Under the pieces are notes generated by a model. The model was not told the origin of the DNA, searched no databases, and saw only the letters and a program-made list of their open reading frames with translations. Positions 23,201 to 34,029 of a stretch of DNA of 64,000 nt are shown piece after piece (the stretch's first letter is position 1; every line of letters starts with the position of its first letter). Made by a program: the position numbers and the translations under genes. The DNA comes from Trichostrongylus colubriformis (taxonomy: Eukaryota > Nematoda > Chromadorea > Rhabditida > Trichostrongylidae). The DNA is taken from the NCBI GenBank assembly GCA_963978905.1, contig OZ022258.1:39726591-39790590 (forward strand), read 5' to 3'.

Positions 23201-23760
23201 AACTTCCGGATTGAGAATGCACTCTCCTCAGCGTTCCTTGTTCCATATCTTTGATTCCGTGCATTCCTTCCAGTCCTATTCTATCTCTGCCGACGTGACG
23301 ATTCAGATCCGCTGCCACAGTGAGGTGATCGCTCTCTAGACAGATCGGATGGTGCGTCGAGGCTGAAGTATAACTCGTCCTTCTCGTGTACGGGACAATT
23401 GGCTTGCGAAGCGTACCAGTTATTATGGTTCAGTCTCTTCTGTCTATGCTTACTGCCATGATTCTATCACTGATTCTCTTCAGGGCAAAGACGCAATCTT
23501 TGAGAGAATCTGATACTGCGGTGGTTATTCCATTCGGTTTTGTGTCTTCGCCAGTAGAAGATTTCGACACCTTCTCCTGTTTCCCTTGTTTTGTGCCTTT
23601 CCTTTTCTCCTGGAAGCATAGGACGTGGATGCCTTTTCACCTGGGAGCATAGGACTTGAATGTTTCGTCGTTTCATCAGGTCAGCGATTTCTCGGGACTT
23701 CGCAGAAAGCGATCCTACCTACAGGGTCTCTATTCGAAGCAGCCTCTTCAGCCGAGGTCG
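20240..23760 (-). pseudogene. RTE-class LINE, decayed, split by a mariner
   Basis: Read from right to left. An endonuclease start (SREIADLMKRRNIQVLC, ~23690-23640) and an endonuclease C-terminal stretch (TELDHILIRRQTLETIKDLK..EELAPQHRPLI, ~23130-23010) come first. The reverse transcriptase follows, with YLAFLDLEKAFNRLPRPVIW (~21065-21010), HQGSALSPFVF and FNADDIALLA (~20870-20770), and a C-terminal tail INAAWLKSRESSGILCDRRC and MLRGSECWP (~20570-20430). The catalytic YADD box is NADD. Several frameshifts and stops break the frame. A mariner (21215-22115) is inserted between endonuclease and RT. RTE elements use target-primed reverse transcription; this copy cannot be autonomous. Open frames on the opposite strand across it are shadows. 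Confidence 0.88.
21215..22115 (+). mobile_element. Mariner with internal deletion, intact termini
   Basis: A 901-bp element between TA duplications (21213-21214, 22116-22117). The terminal inverted repeats of about 31 bp start TTAGGTTGTCCGGAAAGTAA. A frame at 21315-21791 begins with a transposase-like N-terminus (RAALLLHYRSGKSA..ATCFRWYGKFDEGEE) and ends ILLLMDNARPQ, which corresponds to the second catalytic Asp of DD34D. The middle of the transposase, including the first Asp, is missing, and the third Asp (SPQQTDFH-like, ~21840) is out of frame. Non-autonomous, but its ends could still be bound in trans. It is inserted in the LINE and is therefore younger than it. Confidence 0.92.
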
Positions 23761-23899
23761 TTAACTCCATGTAGCACTCGCATACTTACTACAGAACTCC
23801 AGCGGGGGTTCTGAGCGCCACTTCCGGGTTCGAGCATTAACACTGTTTCTTTCGCAACTTTTGATTATTTTGGTGTGACTAGACTTCTATATCAGACGG

Positions 23900-25540
23900 C
23901 CTGTCAACCCGGGCCTGATGCTTCGTTGCTTGACTAATACGTATATTTTCCATACGCGTGATTGCCTGATCGCTCGAGTCGCAGACTCTGAATGCTTCCA
24001 CAAGCCTCTTTATTCTGTGTGGGGAAGAAGCGATGTGATATCGTAATGCGTGATTGGACTCTCTCATAGTGCGCATCGTGTTGAATATTCAGAACATTTG
24101 GCGCTGAATATGATGATGAGTAACAGGCATGAAATGACAAAATGAACCCGTCAAGGCGACAAAATGAACTCTTCAATCGAAGGGTTCCACAAAAGTTATG
24201 CGCTCCTCGTCATGTGGGGACTCTTGCGATGAAGAAAGGATAGCAATGCACGTCTACGAGGCCCAACTTATGGTAGCTGTACGTGCCTTGATAGTGTGCG
24301 GCAAATCAGTGCAGAGAAGCTATAGAAATGCTGTATGAATCCACCCAAAACAGCGAAAAACCAGTGAGAATCTGTGACATGTATAGAGTACTGAAAGGCA
24401 ATACTACCTCAACGTAAGCACCCCCACCCTCAAAACTGCAGCTTGCTGTCAGAGAATGCTATCGCATTGTACGCTGCAGGAGGAGCCAAACGCGGCAATG
24501 CGTCTCGTAATAAATTACCTCAGAGTCTGGAGTACATATTTATGTGCATATGCTTACTGGGTGCCGTATGCAAGATTTCACAGTTTTATCTAGTAGAGCG
24601 AAATCGAGAGGAGTTCGAATCATTGAATTTCTATGGACGATTCCTTTGGGTGTACTTAGTGTCCAGAATTTTAATTAAGCTCATCTCTCAATTTGTAGAT
24701 TGAGAGATGAGCTGGACTACTATATGATAAAATGTTAGTGTTTGCGGATTTCTCAGACACATCCTTGGAATGCCTTCACAAATACGTACCTAAAATCCGG
24801 CAGAAAAATCGCCCTCACGCAGTGGTGTGCGACAGACGCAGACGCATTCTTGCAAAAACCAAGAATGAAGGAAATTGAGGAGGCTGTGATGTGTCGATTG
24901 TATTGAAGCGAGTAGCATGTAGAGATGGGATCGTACGAGAGATTAACATAGAAACTTCACACTTGGCAGAGGAAAGCGAACGAGCGAGAAGGAGAATCGC
25001 TGTTTACGGGGATTTCAGTGCTACAGTGGTTTCGGCGATGAAACAGTGATTGAATAGAGACATCTTTTTCTCATTTGTGTTGTGATGATTGTGTATGAAG
25101 CCTGTCAAAAGATTCTTAGACACCTTGGACGAAGAGTCATTGTTAGATGAGATGAATGAGAGGTCGCAGAGGAGGAAGTGCAAAAGCCACGTTTCGCGGA
25201 TTTACAATGAGGCGTTGACCCTCACTGTCAAGTTGGAATGTGACGTTAATGGTGGTGGATTATCCACATTGGTAATAAGTGATAAGGCGCATATCGTGGT
25301 CGGAAGTCGTATAGCACTGATGAAGTTGCGTTTTTCGCTGATCTAACTAGAAAACAAGAAAAGGATGGTAGGCAGAAGTGACTGTTTGCAATGGCAATGC
25401 ATGCAATGCAATGATTATACCAGTAATAGGCCTCGGGACGTTATCCACCAATCTGCACCATATCTCCTGCGGGTCTCTTGGAGTACAGGTACAAATGTTT
25501 AAAGAGGAGCAATTCAGTATATATAGGATAAGCAAGCGCA
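23900..25540. other. No supported gene; one short hairpin
   Basis: Apart from the hairpin at 24661-24717, I see no transposon ends or exon chain. The reading at 25089-25346 (RFLDTLDEESLLDEMNERSQ) looks protein-like but lacks supporting splice partners. Confidence 0.4.
24661..24717. repeat. Short perfect hairpin
   Basis: AGCTCATCTCTCAAT and ATTGAGAGATGAGCT pair across a 6-base loop. Flanking GTCCAG/CTGGAC extends the palindrome apart from an 11-base insertion in the left arm. Confidence 0.7.
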
Positions 25541-25545
25541 GAAGT

Positions 25546-25710
25546 TGTGCGCCTAGAGAGCCAAGCAGATAGGTGCTTGGGCTCTAGTTCGAGCGGGCAC
25601 GAGTTCGATTCCTTGCCTAACCTGCTTTTTCTTGCATTTTCCGCAAATACTTCCTGGACATTGTAAACGAGGATTTGCATCCTTTGAGTGCATAAGTTTG
25701 CTATTAGAGA
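25546..25710 (+). mobile_element. tRNA-derived SINE S1, copy 1
   Basis: The head is tRNA-like: an A-box-like AGAGCCAAGCAGATAGGTGC and, ~45 bp on, a B box CACGAGTTCGATTC. The body contains TACTTCCTGGACATTGTAAA and CGAGGATTTGCATCCTTTGA. The whole matches the reverse complement of 26067-26236. The head resembles Leu/Ser tRNA. It would be transcribed by Pol III if its promoter still works. Confidence 0.75.
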
Positions 25711-26066
25711 GCATGTATGAAGAAATGTCTCCAGTTTTCTGATCACATTTCCAGTTCTTCATTTATTGCCTTTGAAATGTTTCATAGCTAATGTGGTTAC
25801 CTATAACGGAGTGATGAAAACAGAGGAACTTTTCGCAGTGCCAACACCGGATGAAGAATAGCTCTCTACTGCTTATAAGCTCACAATTGTCTATCAAATC
25901 TGTGGAGAAAAACTGAAGAGGTGTTAGAAATTCGCCTGGATGTTCATCGAGGCACTCTGCAGCGTACCATAAGTAAGAGAGGAAGTTCTTGAATGAGGGA
26001 GCATAGAACTGAGATATATGAGAGAAATTATCTGAAATATAAATTCTAGGGTATCATCCCTCAGAA

Positions 26067-26236
26067 ATGTTCTCTCATAACAAAATCGAGCGCTCAAAGG
26101 ATGGGAATCCTCGTTTACAGCGTTCAGGGAGTACTTAAGAAAAAAATGCCAAAAAGAATTTTCAACAACGAATCGAACTCGTGACTCCGCACTATTCCAA
26201 GCACCAATCCACTCGGCTCTCCAGTCACACAACTCC
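26067..26236 (-). mobile_element. tRNA-derived SINE S1, copy 2, inverted
   Basis: On the minus strand: A-box-like AGAGCCGAGTGGATTGGTGC, B box CACGAGTTCGATTC, then CTGTAAACGAGGATTCCCAT and CCTTTGAGCGC. It lies head to head with copy 1 across ~360 bp, so the pair could fold. Confidence 0.75.
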
Positions 26237-26537
26237 TGCGCCTGTTTGTCCTATACATGTCGAATTGCTCTTCTTTGAACACTTGTAACTCTGCTCCTAG
26301 AGACCTTCAGCAGATACGGAATGCAGATTGGTGAATGGCAGTCCGAGCCCTATCACTGGTATGATCTCTATTGCAAACGGTTACTTCAACCTATGAGCCT
26401 ACTCTTGTAAGCGTTGTGTGAGGTTGAAGGGCGACTCTTTTGGTGATGACTTCCAATAACTGACGAGAGCCGATATCAGTGAGTTAAATGGAGGTGTGTT
26501 TGCCACTGATCGACGACCATCCAAATCGTGGATGCTA

Positions 26538-27772
26538 TTAGGTCGGCAACTAAGTCATTGCGGATTTCATCATAGATGGCTTTGGTTGAATATTTAGCTT
26601 CACTGGCGTAGGCCAAATGTTAAACACATATTGTTATCTAATAGTAGGCAATCCTGTTATCAATCAATAAAGAAAGCTCCTTGATCGGTTGCATTATTTT
26701 CGTTTGGCGTGTGCTGAAAAATGGAGAATCAAAGCAATCATTTTCGTCATGCATTGCTTTATTATTTCCTTAAAGGGAAAAACGCATCGCAAGCTCACAA
26801 AAAGTTATGTGCTGTTTATGGCGCCGAAGCCTTAAAAGATCGGCATTGCCAAAATTGGTTTGCCTGATTTCGTTCTGGTGATTTTTCTCTCAAAGATGAG
26901 AAACGCTCTGGTCGTCCAGTTGGAGTTGACAACGACCCAATCAAGGCAATACTTGATTCGGATCGTGACAGTATAACACGCGAGATTGCAGAGAAGCTAC
27001 AGGTATCACATACATGTATAGAAAAGCATTTGGAACAACTTAGGTACGTGTCAAAACTGGATATATGGGTGAAACGCATGCAACGTATTGACATCTGCGA
27101 TTTGCTAAAGAAACGTGATGAAAATGATCCACTTCTAAAACGAATGATCACTGGTGATTAAAAAATGGGTCGTTAACAATGTTCAACGAAAAAGATCGTG
27201 GAGGCGCCCAGGTGAACCAGCTCAAATAAGAGTAAAAGCTGATATTCATCAAAAGAAGGTTTTGTTGTCCGTTTGGTAGGATTACAAAGGAATTGTCTAC
27301 TTTGAACTCCTACCACCCAACCAAACGATCAGTTCTGATGTCTACATTGCACAATTAACAAAATTAAGCAATGCAGTTCAAGAAAAGCGACCCGAATTAA
27401 TTAACCGAAAAAGTGTTGTATTCCATCATGACAATGCAAGGCCACACACATCTTTGGCCACTCGGCAAAAATTATTGGAGCTTGGTTGGGATGTTTTGCC
27501 ACATCCACCATATAGTCCTGACCTTGCACCATCGGATTACTTTTTGTTTCGATCATTGCAAAATTCTTAGAGTGGTAAAAATTTTAGTAGTGATGATGAG
27601 GTCAAATCGTACCTGAGTCAGTTTTTTACTGATAAAAACCAGAAGTTTTTGAACGCAGAAAGGTCATTGATAAAAATGGGCAATACATTACAGAGTAAAG
27701 TTATTTAGTTCTATGAAAAAAAGGTCTTTGATTTTCTAACAAGAATCCGCAATTAATTAGTTGCCAACCTAA
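26538..27772 (+). mobile_element. Hsmar1/cecropia-type mariner, near full length, inactivated
   Basis: A 1235-bp element between TA duplications (26536-26537, 27773-27774). The ends are TTAGGTCGGCAACTAAGTCA and its imperfect complement, close to the Hsmar1 terminus pattern TTAGGT..GCAA.. The transposase frame starts at ATG 26721 with the N-terminal HTH (RHALLYYFLKGKNASQAHKK), CQNWFA-stop-FRSGDFSLKDEKRSGRP, and the second HTH (TREIAEKLQVSHTCIEKHLE). The GDE motif is GD-stop. Then come FHHDNARPHTSL and HPPYSPDLAPSDYFLF (second and third catalytic Asp, spaced as DD34D), ending near 27695. Several in-frame stops and at least one frame change kill it. The hookworm element bandit belongs to this subfamily; identity to it is an inference. 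Confidence 0.9.
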
Positions 27773-27774
27773 TA

Positions 27775-29070
27775 TGAAAGTGACTTGAGGGGTGCTCCGA
27801 TGTTTGCCAGATCAGCATCCGCTATTCTATGTATTTCCAATCACGTTCTTTGCATCATTTATTTCGCCGACATTTGCCTGATGTTCGGTCGCTCACTACT
27901 GCCAAATGACCGCCATATTCTGATTGGTAGGTAATTAATGGGCTAACTTTTGTTTATGTTCCTATATCAGGACCTTATCAGGTGAATATGATAATGGACC
28001 GACCGCTATACATCTCTACCTCCAATTTGTGATAAGTGTCAGCGCAGAGATATAGCAATAATAAATGACCAAAGTATCAATAACTAATGGTAGCACGCAT
28101 TGCTAAGTGAGCAGACCATATACTCCAATGTCAGTAGCAACATAATGTTTCGACCGCTACACTCTGAGCTTCTACTGAGTGGCGGTACAGGATTTTATGG
28201 TGATACCTGTTTTGCCTACACACAGTACTGCATATGTCGCGCGTAGAGATCCCATCGATAGCGATCAGTAAGAATCGACTTCATAATTGCTTGATTTTAC
28301 AGTATGATGCAACAATGCACCATGAGCAACCAAAATTGGTGTATGATAAATTAAGTTGAAACGAAAAAACCAATCTGACCTCCTTATTGAGGAATACGAG
28401 GCGATGGGAATTCTCTACTGTACAGCGTGCGCGCTAGGACATTCGAATCGGGCCACCGCATGTGACTGGAGTACCTCGAGGGTCTTGTCGAGGTTAATGT
28501 TAAGAAGAACGGTCTCCTCGCGTAGTATGACCTAATTCAAGCAACTTGATCCACATCCCTTTTACACATCTTCGCCTTGCTTATGTATGGCAACACAACA
28601 GGAGCCGCCAATCGGACCATCGTGTCTACATTTTCAGGACCGACTTATCTGCGCAGTTTCGAAGGACGAGAGAACAGGAGTGTTCAATTATACAATATGT
28701 AATCGTTACCCAAAGGCTGGACTTTTTCCTTTTTGCGTCTACATAGTAGAACCGTAAGTGTAACAATTAAATAACTGTCTTAATTCAATCAATATGAAAG
28801 GCAATGATATTCCCAATTGCAGAGGAAACGCAGAGAACAAGAGCGCGTTTCACTACGGTTGTATATATGCCTCGGATTTGCCACAAAGGTGTGGTAAAAA
28901 GGAGGAATATTACTATCCAAGTGTCACCGTTAAATTGAGAGGGGTACGTGATTAGCGCCTCTCGTTGTCGGTCTTTATTCACAACTTCAAATGCGTACTA
29001 ATAGAGATTAACTTGCACGAAAAGGTAGAAGATTTCTACTGTACTTACAAAACCTGTGAGGTGGCTTCAC
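27775..29070. other. No gene seen
   Basis: AT-rich sequence without recognisable exon chain, transposon termini or repeats shared with the rest of the window. Confidence 0.4.
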
Positions 29071-29694
29071 CTAGAGCCATAGTTTTAATTGTCTAATATT
29101 CGAATTTCCCTTGCAACTGGAAGGTGTAACCAGAGTTTCATCCCTTTCAAATTCCATGTAGAGGAAGGTACAACGGATACGAACTGTCTGGAATAAAGCT
29201 TGCATAAAGATAAAGACACAGATATATTATCCAAGGAAGCGTGAACACGATTTGCTTGTCCACTGAAAGTGACTTTCACTCAGTCGTCAATCTTTCCTCG
29301 ATCCAGTTACTGGTAGGAATCAAATGACACAACTCATACGTGAAAGGCGCAGAGACGGAACCACACCCAATAACGGGGTAAGAGAACGATTGTCACGACC
29401 ATCTCCTATCCACACCTGCCGAAAGCATTTTTTTTACTTATACTCGTCAAAGGCAAATAAGGATATATCGCGATGTGCTGAAATTTTCTAATATTCAAGT
29501 AACATAATCTCGATGCAACGCATCACACGGGGTACGTATGGGTAATCCCATCAGAGAATAGCAGAGCGTGCACTGCAACAGAACTCTTACATTTTCGTAT
29601 GAAAGAACTTGGAACATTTTGTCGATCAAAAACTCTTGAGTGCTCAGTGTTATGACGGCTATAAAGATTAGCAAGGTAAAAGAAAACTGATGTG
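29071..29694 (-). CDS. Weak candidate: last two exons of a membrane protein
   Basis: On the minus strand, 29591-29694 starts after GTCTAG and reads HQFSFTLLIFIAVITLSTQE then FLIDKMFQVLSYEN, a likely membrane helix, to a GAAAAT|GTAAGA donor. 29071-29187 starts after TTCCAG with TVRIRCTFLYMEFERDE and ends RQLKLWL and TAG. Both junctions are phase 0. No family is recognised and no upstream exon was found. It could be chance. Confidence 0.25.
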
Positions 29695-30179
29695 CTAGAC
29701 CGTTAAGCACAAAGAAAGAGAGAGAAAACCGTCCAGAATCCGGAACCAAGACCTGTAGTTGGCATCAGGTATGTACCATTAGGGCATTAAATTCGTGGGC
29801 CGCGTTTGGCGAGCGACGCGATTTTTGCCAGCTCGAGGCGCAGCATTGTGGATCCCAAAGCAAAACGCCTAAAATATAGCGTAGGCAACACATCGCTTCA
29901 AGACCCAACCATATAGCACGCATAGCTCGGACTCAATGCACCGCACGCCGGACGAGGCAACGAAAATATCCTGTACTGATGTGACACACAGGGTCAAATC
30001 TCCGGTAAGAAATCCTCAACGGGGGGGGTCGTATTCGGTCCATTAGGAGGGGAGGGGGTCGTATTCGTTGGTGTAGGCAGTGATCAACAGAATTTCTCAG
30101 GCTGAGGGTATAAAGTGTAAGGGGAGAAATGATAAAACTGACTAAACTACTTTAACTTAATCATCATGGAAACCTCATG

Positions 30180-30720
30180 CATGGCGCGATCAGCAACGAA
30201 ACCGGTGAACGCCATTAGCCCTTTCGTTGGTACGCCGACGAGGAAACCACGTACAGAGACACCTCCAAAATCACCGATTTATCGTGGAAAGCGATACCTA
30301 TCAGCGGGATACCACCGTGGATGGACACTCCAGAAACAATAGGAAGAAAAGGAAAAATTAGCCGATATGGACTTCTTTCATATCTTACTAAGTTTGCAAG
30401 TTACGTAATAAGTTTGCAGTTTGCAAGTTACGTCGTAAGTTTACGTAATCTGGTGCTAGCGGCCACTATGCGGACCGGAAAAACGTTTGCATTTATCAAG
30501 AATGTGATGATGAAATCCTCATGCATGGCGCATCCCATAGACGCATCTCGCCCTCCCACTAGGTCTTCGAGAGCGAAGGATGCATACTAGAGAAATCTCA
30601 GTGACAATGAATCTAATTTTTGGAAGAATCTTGGGAAGACCTCGTACATTCACGAGAAAAAAATTTCTCAACTGGCTTTCTTGAAATTCTCTTGCTTTGT
30701 TTCGGAGATATGGCATAGCT
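30180..30720 (+). repeat. Dispersed repeat R2, copy 1
   Basis: Colinear with 45340-45790. Shared blocks include CACGTACAGAGACACCTCC, GATATGGACTTCTTTCATA, ATCAAGAATG and ATCCTCATGCATGGCGCAT. No coding motif is visible. GGGGGGGTCGTATT words occur just upstream (30020-30070) and again at 31890. Confidence 0.75.
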
Positions 30721-31030
30721 CAGGGGGTCATTCGACAGCGGCAACTCGCAAACCTCGAGCACCAAGGAACGCACTCATGTGATTAGTTTGAAGGAAGTTA
30801 TGACCATTTGAAGTGGAACACTTCAACTTTTCAAAATTCCCCTCATCTAATCCTCATCTGGCTTCCCTCAAAATAACTTCCTCCGTTTTGAAGATAAGGC
30901 ATAGCTCAGGTAGTCATTCGTAAGCGGCAACCTCGCAGACCCCGCTTCACCGAAAAGACTCATATGGTTAAGTTAGAAAGAAGTTATGACCATTCGAAAA
31001 GAAACTTCGAAATTTTCCTCATCTAATCCT
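30690..31030 (+). repeat. ~195-bp imperfect tandem duplication
   Basis: 30691-30850 and 30886-31030 share TATGGCATAGCTCAG, GTCATTCG, GCGGCAACTCGCA and GAAGTTATGACCATT, then TCCTCATCTAATCCTCA. Confidence 0.65.
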
Positions 31031-31359
31031 CAACTGCAACCATTAGGGGAAGCAAGCGGCCAATAGATAGGTCTGAGGGAGTTATTAGGAAAACAGTTCA
31101 CAGCTGTCCGAAAGATGGGCTCTAGGTAAAGTTTGAAGTATTTAAAGGTGTCCAAATTTAGTATGGAGAAGATACCGCGCTCCATCGTGATCGCCGCGTC
31201 GCAGTCGCAGTAGCGGCCCGTCATCAGATGGGCCGTATTATCTTAGACGATTTTGTTTTGCAATACGAGCACTGAGTTTTGTTAGGTTCTTAGTTCTCTC
31301 TTTTGTCAGGGGTTTGGTTTGGCTTCGGTGTTTTTTTTTTCACCATGAGCTCTTAAAGG

Positions 31360-31830
31360 AACCGGAAGGGGTCCAAAACAAGAGGAAGATGCAAGGGAGC
31401 ATTTTGTAACGAACACTTAAGATTAGAAGCGATAATAGGCGAAAAAACTCGGACTCAAAAGCGCGACGCTGCGTTGTGTATTCGCATCCCATTCGCATCC
31501 GCACAGGACTTTCCGAGTTGTCCGTTTTAGGAGACGGACCGCGGGCCAACATTAGTTGTAGCACCTGACTCGCAGCGCAGTGGAGCGGCCATTCCCAACT
31601 ACATTAGCATCTCGAAACAATATAAGAAAGAACAAAAGAAAAAGTAAGAGGAAAAAACAAATTTATAATAGAAACATCTCTTCTTGGCACCATGCCAAGG
31701 CGTCCAATTGGCGATTTTGTGCAATGGCGGCCACTTAAACTGGTCCGCACTACGTCTGTTCTACCGTAGGCCAAAATTTACTCCCTTCCGGTGTCTTTAA
31801 TTTCCGTGGTGAATCGCACTGGCTTGGTAG
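31360..31830 (+). repeat. Dispersed repeat R3, copy 1
   Basis: Related to 46960-47660 and 63325-63500. Shared blocks are AGAGGAAGAT, GAAGCGATAAT, ACTCGGACTCAAAAGCGCGA, a CTTTCCGAGTTG block and, with 46960-47660 only, CCGGTGTCTTTA. Confidence 0.7.
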
Positions 31831-32263
31831 AAATCACAGAAGAAGCGGAACCTGAAGAAGGGGATGAGTCGTATTGAGGCCCCCTTTCAGGGGGGGGGGT
31901 CGTATTTTTTGAAAATTTTCCTCATCTGGACGCTTGACCCTGGTGACACATCCTTGATATTCAGTGATGATTGAGTCTGTCATAGAAGTCGCCATTGTTG
32001 AGCACCAAGTTCATGTGCAGACGCAATGCCCCATACAGAATCCAGTGCCAGGGTCGGCACGCCTATTTGTAGGAGGGAAGTGGAAAGGAAGGGACTTCCA
32101 CGCGTCTTCAGAGCCCAATAACGCAATACTCTCTACCATGAAGTAAGCTGAACTCGACTGCTCTATAATCCGACTTTCATCTCCTTATCTCTCACTATAC
32201 GTATGAATTGTGCCTCCGGCTAGATTATAAGAATTATGCGGTCATAACAATGCCAACTTTCAG

Positions 32264-33037
32264 CAAAAAATTACCGGAGCTCTTATGTGCTGCATGGATG
32301 ACTACTGCAACGAGGTTGAGGATCCAGTATTTGCGGTAATATTTCACGTAATTTCACGACAGGCACGGTCAAGCGCTAATGTGTGCTTTTTGATAAAGTC
32401 GGGATTGAACAAGTGATGCAATGATCGAAATATTCTTTAACCACTCGCTCTGCAGTTCATTCTATACCCCTTCTTTTATAGCGCAGCAAATGAAAAGCTA
32501 CCAGCGGGAACGGGATAAGTCGGTCGACTGTCACGTTTTCAATTTTAGCAAGTTCGTATCGTGGAAGCGGGGAGCAACGACTTCAAAGACGCGCTACCGT
32601 ATCTTATTGTGCTGTTGTTATTCGTAATCTCTCTAATTCCACTCATGAGTAGCCACTTGGAAGACCGACGTAAAGACAGCTTGAAGCGAGCCGAGAAAGC
32701 GCAGTGGATCGACCAGATGCCAAATGCCCTGCCACTTCTGGTATGAGCCCTAGATAGGTCGCGAACTCTGATGCTATGTCTACTAGTTCAGGAAGTCAAC
32801 AAATACTTCACGATAAGTCCCAATTTCTCGTCGCTTCGGAGGCTCCACGACACTTTGCGACATTTCAATCAAGCGTACAAATTCCCAGTGGTAAGATTAG
32901 CCCAGATAAGCTCCCATACAGCAAGAAAAACAGATTCTAAAATTCTTTCATTGCAGAATGAAACGATTGAAGATCAGGAAGCAAATATGTTTCTCGAAGT
33001 CCATGTTACTCAAATGGACAATAATTACCCAAGAAGA
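32264..33037 (+). CDS. Putative single-pass membrane protein, internal exons
   Basis: Four exons, all phase 0 at both edges: 32264-32335 (after TTTCAG, QKITGALMCCMDDYCNEVED), 32549-32740 (after TTTTAG), 32792-32890 (after TTCAG, EVNKYFTISPNFSSLRRLHD) and 32957-33037 (after TTGCAG, NETIEDQEANMFLEVHVTQM). Donors are GCG|GTAATA, CTG|GTATGA, GTG|GTAAGA and AGA|GTAAGA. The second exon carries a strong hydrophobic helix (PYLIVLLLFVISLIPLMSS) followed by a charged stretch (EDRRKDSLKRAEKAQW), so the N-terminal side is probably outside. CCMDDYCN just before it resembles the closing CCxxDxCN motif of three-finger (Ly6/activin-receptor) ectodomains; no kinase follows in these exons. Start and end exons were not found. 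An open stretch at 31967-32143 is out of phase with exon 32264 and is left out. Confidence 0.6.
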
Positions 33038-33379
33038 GTAAGATTACCATTAGTGTCCCCACCAGCTCTGCAGACCCTGTCCTTTCTCGCATCATCCTTA
33101 AAGCTGTTGTGTTATCAACAGCTTCGTCTTCCGGGAAATCTGTGACAGCATGGTTTGAAAAAGGACAGCAATTTTTACCAATACATATTAAGTACTCAAC
33201 ATCGTACCGTTTGAAAGTACCGGTGCACCAACCATTGGCATTGATCAGAGTTCTCATGCAAGGGATCAGGTGAACGGACGGAGAGAAAATGCGTATCGAT
33301 TAGGCGAAGGCACGATCACGTGTTTGGGAAACTATAAGGCGGGAAAAATAAAATGCATATCTTCCCTTTCTTCCCTGTC

Positions 33380-33875
33380 GTGACCTACGCACGACTTCAA
33401 CAACATTGGCGCTTCATAGTCGCGAGCCGCGCCGGTCCCGACGAGGATTGCGCTACGGTACTTCGACGCTCCGCGAACACCCTTTCCGTCTCGTTCTGAA
33501 TTGTCATCATCCATCGGTGAATCAGTTTCCATCGTGTGTCGTCCGTGCAGTCGTCTCGTCTTCCTCCGCGCAGTCCACGCACATCCGCTCCGTACGGCGC
33601 TACAGCGGTCCTCGACGTCCCACATTTCCCTGAGGATAAGCGTAGCCGACAGGATCAAGGCCATGGAAGCCCAAGAGAGCCGCAGGGACCAAAGAGAACC
33701 ACTGGAGGTCCGGCTACCTCTATACGGGGTCGCCGGAACCGTCAGTGGGCTGGCTGGTGTCTCGTCGTTTCCCCGTAGTTTGCCGAGCACTGGTCCGCCC
33801 CTTCTAGGTAGTAGTTGTTCTCTATATACAAAGTATCGTTTACCTATGTTTGTTTATTTCGTGGTTAATTAAGTA
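33380..33875. other. GC-rich stretch with long frames on both strands, not recognised
   Basis: 33332-33790 (minus) and 33501-33872 (plus) are both open for more than 120 codons. This is more likely a composition effect or a decayed retroelement piece than a gene. I could not match either frame to a family. Confidence 0.3.
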
Positions 33876-33951
33876 TGAAGGATTTATGGTTTTGAGTATG
33901 CCGTTACGTGGAAACACCGGAAGAGAACCAGCATCTTTTTCATTTGATCGC

Positions 33952-34022
33952 GATCACGTGTAACATCTTTGCGTAGGGCAGGTTATGTCGCACCGATCAC
34001 GTGTAACATCTTTGCGTAGGGC
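33952..34022 (+). repeat. 43-bp period tandem repeat
   Basis: GATCACGTGTAACATCTTTG followed by CGTAGGGC occurs at 33952 and 33995. Confidence 0.85.
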
Positions 34023-34029
34023 GATCCAC

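Noticed and set aside
31967..32143. Open exon-like stretch before the membrane-protein exons
   Set aside because: Its only usable donor (AA|GTAAGC) is out of phase with the 32264 exon.
33332..33872. Overlapping long frames on both strands
   Set aside because: Neither shows a recognisable domain; GC-rich composition removes stops. Left as unexplained sequence.
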